Positions 59,131 to 64,000 of a DNA stretch of 64,000 nucleotides are shown one piece after another. The position numbers and the translations under genes were made by a program. The DNA comes from Halorubrum ezzemoulense DSM 17463. GTDB lineage: Archaea; Halobacteriota; Halobacteria; Halobacteriales; Haloferacaceae. The DNA is taken from NCBI RefSeq assembly GCF_002114285.1, contig NZ_NEDJ01000005.1:30047-94046 (forward strand). The letters are read 5' to 3'. The stretch's first letter is position 1. Every line of letters starts with the position of its first letter. The notes below the pieces were generated by a model. It had not been told where the DNA came from. It saw only the letters and a program-made list of their open reading frames with translations, and did no database searches.

Positions 59131-60393
59131 ATGCGAAACGTGGACGCCGCGGGGCTCGGGATCGGCGACGACCATCCGCCCCGGATCATGGGCGTGCTCA
59201 ACGTCTCAGAGGAGTCGCCGTACGACCCCAGCGTGTACGACGACCCCGGCGAGGCCGCCGCGTACGTCGACGAGGAACTGATCGGCGAGGGCGCCGACAT
59301 CGTGGACGTGGGGCTTGAGTCGGCGAACAAGGACCTCGACGTGCTCTCGGCCGAACAGGAACTCGACCGCCTCGACACCGCGGTCGAGACCCTCGAATCG
59401 ACCTCCGGCGACGCCGTCTGGTCGATCGAGACGCGCTATCACGAGGTCGCGGACGAGGCGCTCTCGCGCGGGTTCGACATGGTCAACGACATCTGCGGGT
59501 TCGCCGACGCCGAGATGCCCCGCGTCTGTCGCGAACACGACGTGGCGGTGTCGAAGATGGCCTCGCCGCCGGACCTCGAACGCCCGGGCGCGGTCGAGGA
59601 CGTCGACGACATCTACGAGGCGCTCTCGATGAACGGCCTCACCGACAAGACGATCCTCGACCCCGCGTTCGGCGGCTGGTCCGAGGCCAAGACCCACGAG
59701 GACGACCGGGAGACGTTCCACCGGCTCCGGGAGTTCCGGGGGTACGGCCGCCCGCTGCTCGTCTCGATCAACCGCAAGAGCTTCCTCAAGACCATCGCGG
59801 GCCGCAGCACCGAGGAGGCGCTGCCGGTCTCGCTCGCCGCCACGTCGATGGCGGTCGAGCGCGGCGCGCACGTGATCCGCACCCACGACGTGGCCGAGAC
59901 GCGCGACGCGGCGCTCGTCGGCGCCGAGTTCGCCCGCGACCGACACGACTCTCGCGGCGACTCCGACGCGGTCGGAGTCGAGGAGCTCGACGTGACGACG
60001 GTCCGCGAGGCCGAGCGTCACCTCGACCGGATCGGCGCGCCGGAGGCCGCTCGGGGCGACCGCGGCGCCGCCGACACCGCCGTCGTTCGTACCTACAAAC
60101 TCACCGGGCTCGACGACCCCGCCGTCGGTGCCCTCCGCGCCGCGACCGTCGGCGGCGACGCGACCGGCGCGACGTTCGCGCTGGGCGATCCGAACCGGGC
60201 GGCCGCGGCGACCCTGTCCGCGACCGACGGCGGCACCGGCGGGGCGTCGTCAGGCGGTGACGACCCCGCTGACGGCCGCCGCGGGCTCCTGATCGCGACG
60301 CCCGCGGCGCTCGACTCGGTTAGAGAGGCGGTATCCGGCGCTTCACGGGCGCTTGACGCCGCGATCGACGGTATCGACCGACACGTGAGTTAA
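59131..60393 (+). CDS. folP: Dihydropteroate synthase-like protein
   Basis: 420 residues. The DHPS opening is RIMGVLNVSEESPYDPSVY (compare MGILNVTPDSFSD), with GADIVDVGLESAN and DKTILDPAFGGW following. The TIM-barrel part ends near 270; the extra ~150 residues are a haloarchaeal extension. It condenses hydroxymethylpterin pyrophosphate with a p-aminobenzoate-type acceptor toward folate or a folate-like pterin. Directly followed by mptE, which makes its pterin substrate. Confidence 0.85.
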   Translation: MRNVDAAGLGIGDDHPPRIMGVLNVSEESPYDPSVYDDPGEAAAYVDEELIGEGADIVDVGLESANKDLDVLSAEQELDRLDTAVETLESTSGDAVWSIETRYHEVADEALSRGFDMVNDICGFADAEMPRVCREHDVAVSKMASPPDLERPGAVEDVDDIYEALSMNGLTDKTILDPAFGGWSEAKTHEDDRETFHRLREFRGYGRPLLVSINRKSFLKTIAGRSTEEALPVSLAATSMAVERGAHVIRTHDVAETRDAALVGAEFARDRHDSRGDSDAVGVEELDVTTVREAERHLDRIGAPEAARGDRGAADTAVVRTYKLTGLDDPAVGALRAATVGGDATGATFALGDPNRAAAATLSATDGGTGGASSGGDDPADGRRGLLIATPAALDSVREAVSGASRALDAAIDGIDRHVS

Positions 60394-60555
60394 GAGAAAG
60401 TTTATGCCCTCGTGTAGACAACCGATCGACCGGACGCCGGAGGGGCACGCGGGTAGGGGTACTCTGTGCCACTCCGGCCCATACCATATCTCGCCCGCTG
60501 AGCGGCGGCGCCGATCGACGGGCGCCCAGTCGCGCGTCCCGAGGGGGGCCCGCAC

Positions 60556-61281
60556 GTGAACTTCGCGACCTTCGAGCCCGTCTACGAGGCGATCCTCGCC
60601 GACTTCGGGTTCGACCGGGCCGACGACGAGCGCGTCCGCGATACTGCCGCCGACCTCGCGACTCCGTTCCCGCTCGGCCGCCTCGGTGACTGGGCGGACG
60701 AGACGGTCGCCGTCGCGGGCGCGGCCCCCTGTCTCGCCGACGAGGTCGAACTCGCCCGCGACGCCGATGTCGTCGTCGCGGCCTCGACCGCGGCGGACGC
60801 GCTCGCTGACCGCGGCGTCGCGGTCGACTGTATGGTGACAGACCTCGACAAGAACCCGGAGACGGCCGCGGAACTGACGCGCGATGGCGTCCCAGTCGCC
60901 GCGCACGCCCACGGCGACAACCTCCCGGCGGTCCGCGAGTGGCTCCCGCGCTTCGCCGACGAGTGGACGCTGGCGACGACGCAGGCGGCGCCCGTCGGGC
61001 CGCTCCGCAACCCCGGCGGGTTCACCGACGGCGACCGCGCGGCGTTCCTCGCCGACCACCTCGGGGCCGGCAAACTGGTCTTTCCGGGGTGGGAGTTCGA
61101 CGACCCCACGGTCGACCCGATGAAGGCGCGGAAGCTCGACTGGGCGGCCAGACTGCTGCGCTGGCTCGAACGCCGCCGCGACGAGCGGTTCGCGGTGCTC
61201 GACGGGCGGCGTGCGGACGCCGACGCGGCGCTCCGAGAGATACTCGGCGAGGCGTTCGCCCGAGACGCGGCCGACCAGTAG
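60556..61281 (+). CDS. mptE: 6-hydroxymethylpterin pyrophosphokinase MptE-like
   Basis: 241 residues, GTG start. The DUF115/MptE block is AGAAPCLADEVE, then VDCMVTDLDKNPE and TQAAPVGPLRNPGGFTDGDR with GKLVFPGWEFD. This family replaces bacterial FolK in archaea: it adds pyrophosphate to 6-hydroxymethyl-dihydropterin. It sits just downstream of the DHPS-like gene. The 162 bases between them (60394-60555) have a TATA-like AGTTTATG near 60398 but no gene, so mptE may have a long leader or an independent promoter. Confidence 0.88.
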   Translation: MNFATFEPVYEAILADFGFDRADDERVRDTAADLATPFPLGRLGDWADETVAVAGAAPCLADEVELARDADVVVAASTAADALADRGVAVDCMVTDLDKNPETAAELTRDGVPVAAHAHGDNLPAVREWLPRFADEWTLATTQAAPVGPLRNPGGFTDGDRAAFLADHLGAGKLVFPGWEFDDPTVDPMKARKLDWAARLLRWLERRRDERFAVLDGRRADADAALREILGEAFARDAADQ

Positions 61282-61287
61282 CCCGCG

Positions 61288-62070
61288 TCAGTCCGACCGC
61301 TCCACGCGCGGCTCAGGGAACAGCTCGCTTTCGTCGCGCTCGCCGATCCACTCGGCCAGCTGGACGAGCTGGTCGGCGGCCGCCTCGAACAGGCGCTCGG
61401 CCTTCTCCGGCGTCACGTCGGTCGGGTCGCCGAACGCGCCGTTCGCTGAGTTGTCGACCGCGTCGTAGAAGGTTCGCGCGCCGTGGACGGTCGTCTCGGC
61501 GCTTTCGAGGTCGACGAGCCCGCCGTCGCGCGCGTCCTCGAGCCGGTCCTCGCGGACGAGGTCGGGCGCGAGGTGGGTGACCATCGCCGTCTCCTTGGGG
61601 CCCGCGTGGGGGCCGTTGCGCTCGAAGAGGTCGTCGACCAGCTCCGGGATCGACTCGTCCCACATCCACTCGACAGCGTAGGCGACCTCATCCTCGTGGA
61701 GCCGGCGGCCGACCTCTCGGAGGTGCTGGACGTTGCCGCCGTGGGCGTTCACGAACACCACGCGGTCGATCCCGTGGTACGCGAGGTTCCGGGCGAACGA
61801 CTCGACGTAGTCGCGGAACTCCGGCGGGTCGACCCACATCGTCCCCGGGAACTGGCGGTGGTGGGGACTAACGCCGACGTTGATCGTCGGCGTCCGGAAC
61901 GCGTCGGATCGGTCCGCGGCCGCCGTCGCCAGCCCCTCGGCGATCAGGTGGTCGGTCCCGAGCGGAAGGTGCGGGCCGTGCTGTTCGGTCGAGCCGAGCG
62001 GGACGAGCGCGACGGAGCCGGGAGCCAGCGCGTCGCCGAGCTCCGGCCAGGTGCGGTCCGCGAGGTACAT
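61288..62070 (-). CDS. Creatininase-family amidohydrolase, ArfB-like
   Basis: 260 residues. The metal-binding pattern is STEQHGPHLPLGTDHLIAE (E, H, D in order), with NAHGGN and KETAMVTHLAPDLV later. This fits the creatininase superfamily, and in haloarchaea such genes are candidates for ArfB, the formamide hydrolase acting just after GTP cyclohydrolase III in flavin, F420 and pterin synthesis. ArfB is an inference from context: the gene converges on mptE. MYLADRTWPELGD at 62070 is the start. Confidence 0.72.
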   Translation of the reverse strand: MYLADRTWPELGDALAPGSVALVPLGSTEQHGPHLPLGTDHLIAEGLATAAADRSDAFRTPTINVGVSPHHRQFPGTMWVDPPEFRDYVESFARNLAYHGIDRVVFVNAHGGNVQHLREVGRRLHEDEVAYAVEWMWDESIPELVDDLFERNGPHAGPKETAMVTHLAPDLVREDRLEDARDGGLVDLESAETTVHGARTFYDAVDNSANGAFGDPTDVTPEKAERLFEAAADQLVQLAEWIGERDESELFPEPRVERSD

Positions 62071-62212
62071 ATCACCGCCTCGCGCGCGACACGTATCAAC
62101 CCCGCTCTCTCGGTCCGGTTCGCCGCGATCGGGACCGGCGAGCGTCCGCGACGCGCCGTTGCTTCGACCCGTGTCGACACCCTTTTTGTGTCGTCCGGCC
62201 GAACCGGTGACC

Positions 62213-62623
62213 ATGTTCGGAGGCGGCGGCATGAACCCGCGGAAGATGAAACAGATGATGAAACAGATGGGGATCGACGTCGAGGAGCTCGACGCCGAGC
62301 GGGTCGTCATCGAGACGGCCGACGGCGACGACCTCGTCTTCGACGGCGCGCAGGTCACCAAGATGGACGCCCAAGGGCAGGAGACGTACCAGATCGTCGG
62401 GTCGCCCGACGCGGTGGCCGACGCGGGCGGCGCGGCCGCAGTCGAGGGCGGTGCGGACGCGAGCGCGATCGAAGCCGAGGACGCGGCCGACGAAGACGAT
62501 GGCATTCCGGAGGAGGACGTCCGGCTGGTCGCCGAGCAGGCTGGCGTCTCGAAGGACGACGCCCGCGAGGCGCTGGAGGCGGCCAACGGCGAGCCCGCGC
62601 GGGCGATCTCGGACCTCCAGTGA
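62213..62623 (+). CDS. nac: Archaeal nascent polypeptide-associated complex protein
   Basis: 136 residues. The N-terminal NAC part is MFGGGGMNPRKMKQMMKQMG, followed by GDDLVFDGAQVTKMDAQGQETYQI-type sequence. A C-terminal UBA-like helix bundle (DVRLVAEQAGVSKDDAREAL) ends the protein. It binds ribosomes and emerging chains as a homodimer. Its TGA overlaps the GTG start of the next gene. Confidence 0.93.
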   Translation: MFGGGGMNPRKMKQMMKQMGIDVEELDAERVVIETADGDDLVFDGAQVTKMDAQGQETYQIVGSPDAVADAGGAAAVEGGADASAIEAEDAADEDDGIPEEDVRLVAEQAGVSKDDAREALEAANGEPARAISDLQ

Positions 62624-63360
62624 CGGACGCCGCGTACCTGCTCGTCCACGCGGACCGCGAGTACCTACTGGAGCCGGGCGAGGAGTTCGGCACCGACCTC
62701 GGCGTGATCGAGGTCCCCGAGGACGTCTCGGCCGGCGACGAGGTCGAGACGCACCTCGGCACCGTCTTCGAGGTCCGCGCGCTCCGCGGCCCGGACCTGT
62801 TCAACCACCTCGAACGCACCGGCGCGCCGATGATGCCCCGCGACGTGGGCCTCGTGATGGGGCATACAGGCGCGTCCGGCGGCGACCGCATCCTCGACGC
62901 CGGCACCGGGACCGGGATCCTCGCCGCGTACCTGGGGCGCGCCGGCGCCGACGTGACCACCTACGAGATCGACCCCGAGTTCGCCGACGTCGCTCGCGAG
63001 AACATGGCGACGGCGGGCGTCTCCGACCGCGTCGACGTCCGGACCGGCGACCTCACCGACGAGCTGGACGCGCTCGCCGACGGCGAGCCGTTCGACGCCC
63101 TGACGCTCGACACCGGCGACGCTCCCGCGGTCGTCGAGCACGCGGACGACCTGCTCGCGCCCGGCGGCCGCCTCGCCGTCTACTCGCCGTTCGTCGAGGG
63201 GACCCGCGAGGCGGCGCTCGCGGCCCGTGAGGCCGGCTTCACCGAGGTCGAGACGTTAGAGACGATCCAGCGCGAGATGGACTTCTCCGACCGCGGCTCG
63301 CGCCCCTCCACCGCGGGCGTGGGCCACACGGGCTACCTCGTGTTCGCCCGGGCCCCCTGA
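62620..63360 (+). CDS. trmI: tRNA (adenine-N1)-methyltransferase TrmI-like
   Basis: 246 residues from a GTG that overlaps the NAC stop by 4 bases (GTGA). The N-terminal part carries a small beta domain (GTDLGVIEVPEDV), and the SAM motif is ILDAGTGTGILAAYLGR. MMPRDVGLVMGHTG before it is typical of TrmI. It methylates adenosine N1 in the tRNA T-arm (positions 57/58). The close coupling with NAC is common in haloarchaea. Confidence 0.9.
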   Translation: MTDAAYLLVHADREYLLEPGEEFGTDLGVIEVPEDVSAGDEVETHLGTVFEVRALRGPDLFNHLERTGAPMMPRDVGLVMGHTGASGGDRILDAGTGTGILAAYLGRAGADVTTYEIDPEFADVARENMATAGVSDRVDVRTGDLTDELDALADGEPFDALTLDTGDAPAVVEHADDLLAPGGRLAVYSPFVEGTREAALAAREAGFTEVETLETIQREMDFSDRGSRPSTAGVGHTGYLVFARAP

Positions 63361-63435
63361 CCCAGCCGCCGACACCTCTCTACTCCCGACCCCGGTCGGC
63401 GCAACGCTCTTTCGGATCGCGACGGTCGAAACGGT

Positions 63436-63828
63436 GTGGGCGCGGACGACGCTGAACCCGAGGCCGACGCAGCCGCCGGAAGCGACGGGTCCGGGCCGTC
63501 ACGCACCCCCGAGGACGCCGGAAGCGACGGGTCCGCCTCGGCAGGTGCTCCTGCCGCTGCCGACCCCGACTGCGTCGGCGACGCGACGGAGGTCGCCGAC
63601 GCCCTTCCGCGTCCCGACGACCCCCTGACCGAGTCGGTCGAGGCCGCGTTGGCGGGGCGTTCCGGGGTCGTCGCGGTCGGCGTCCCGCTCCGACTCCTCC
63701 CGGCGGTGCTCGCGGCCCGCGAGCGATCGCCGGGACCGCTGTGGCGGGTCGCGTGTCGCCCCGGCGTCGTCGACGCGCTCGCTCGCGCGCCGGTCCTCGG
63801 CACCGCGGTCGCCGAGGCGGTTGAACGC
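63436..63828 (+). CDS. Incomplete unknown gene, cut off by assembly artefact
   Basis: 131 codons from a GTG that lies 75 bases after trmI. The N-terminal ~55 residues are acidic and low-complexity; then RPDDPLTESVEAALAGRSGVV onwards looks like a folded domain with alternating hydrophobic strands and helices. I do not recognise it. The natural sequence stops at about 63828, where adapter sequence begins, so its real end and function cannot be read here. Confidence 0.5.
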
Positions 63829-64000
63829 CCGTCCCCTATACACATCTCCGAGCCCACGAGACTCGAAGTCCACCCGTATGCCGGCCTCTGCTTGAAAAAA
63901 AAAAAAATCCTCCACAACACCCTTGTCACATTCGCATCACGTACACCGTCGCCACTTCTCATGTCCACCTCTCAGCCCGCTACCAGGACACTCCATCTTT
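63829..64000. other. Sequencing adapter contamination and low-quality tail (not biological)
   Basis: From 63829 the sequence matches the Illumina Nextera transposase adapter (CTATACACATCTCCGAGC at 63835, ending GAGAC at 63862) with a few mismatches. An 8-nt index-like stretch follows (63863-63870), then a slightly corrupted P7 end (CGTATGCCG..CTCTGCTTG, ending 63894) and a 13-base poly-A (63895-63907). The remaining 93 bases have no haloarchaeal character. On the minus strand this yields the well-known spurious peptides FFFFQAEAGIR- and FFFFKQR-like, which should not be annotated. Confidence 0.93.

Noticed and set aside
63434..63968. Minus-strand proteins beginning near 63915 and 63968
   Set aside because: They are translations of adapter and poly-A sequence, recognisable as FFFFQAE- and FFFKQ-type contaminants.

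Overview
This window comes from an extreme halophilic archaeon, most likely Halorubrum or a close relative. The DNA is very GC-rich and the proteins are strongly acidic. The gene set is haloarchaeal: halocyanin, GatE, Elp3, RaSEA, archaeal NAC, RqcH and UPF0058. Many genes have a TATA box about 25-30 bases before the start codon and no ribosome binding site, which points to leaderless transcripts. Most of the window is ordinary chromosomal core.

Layout. 1-7.1 kb: a truncated rhomboid-type protease, small regulators, a sulfite-oxidase-like enzyme, isochorismate synthase (menaquinone), a PAC2-type protein, and an NSUN-type RNA methyltransferase with a separate PUA-like gene. 7.1-13 kb: DoxX pair, Bax1-like nuclease, thiC with a palindromic operator candidate, elp3. 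13-19 kb: a collapsed halolysin remnant, rqcH, purF, halocyanin and DUF420. 19-30 kb: tRNA-Leu(GAG), a ~300 bp dispersed element, gatE, psiE-like, an Lrp regulator, a DMT transporter, ferredoxin, birA, USP, DUF5789 and ychF. 28.5-34.3 kb: threonine-synthase-like gene, trpB, GNAT, an inactivated MBL hydrolase, msrA and a Gfo/Idh/MocA dehydrogenase.

34.35-42.57 kb is the one accessory region, a restriction-modification island. It holds a divergent PD-(D/E)XK-like protein, an 899-residue fusion of an amino-methyltransferase with a C-terminal nuclease-like domain (catalytic motif DPEY instead of DPPY), and a complete type III Mod/Res pair. It ends beside tRNA-Ile(GAT).

43-64 kb returns to core genes: fxsA, DUF1405, enolase-like, engB, 5-formyl-THF cyclo-ligase-like, the archaeosine enzyme RaSEA, a Tat-exported metallophosphatase, AOR, AzlCD, a TrmJ-like methyltransferase, a pterin cluster (DHPS-like, mptE, arfB-like), NAC and TrmI. 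The last ~170 bases are not biological: they contain an Illumina Nextera adapter, an index and a poly-A run.

The most interesting non-coding signal is a family of three ~300 bp elements (19.5, 46.0 and 58.9 kb). They share conserved boxes and a long perfect hairpin. Its 58-nt loop has the same length in the first and third copies but is inverted between them, which suggests a flip between the hairpin arms.
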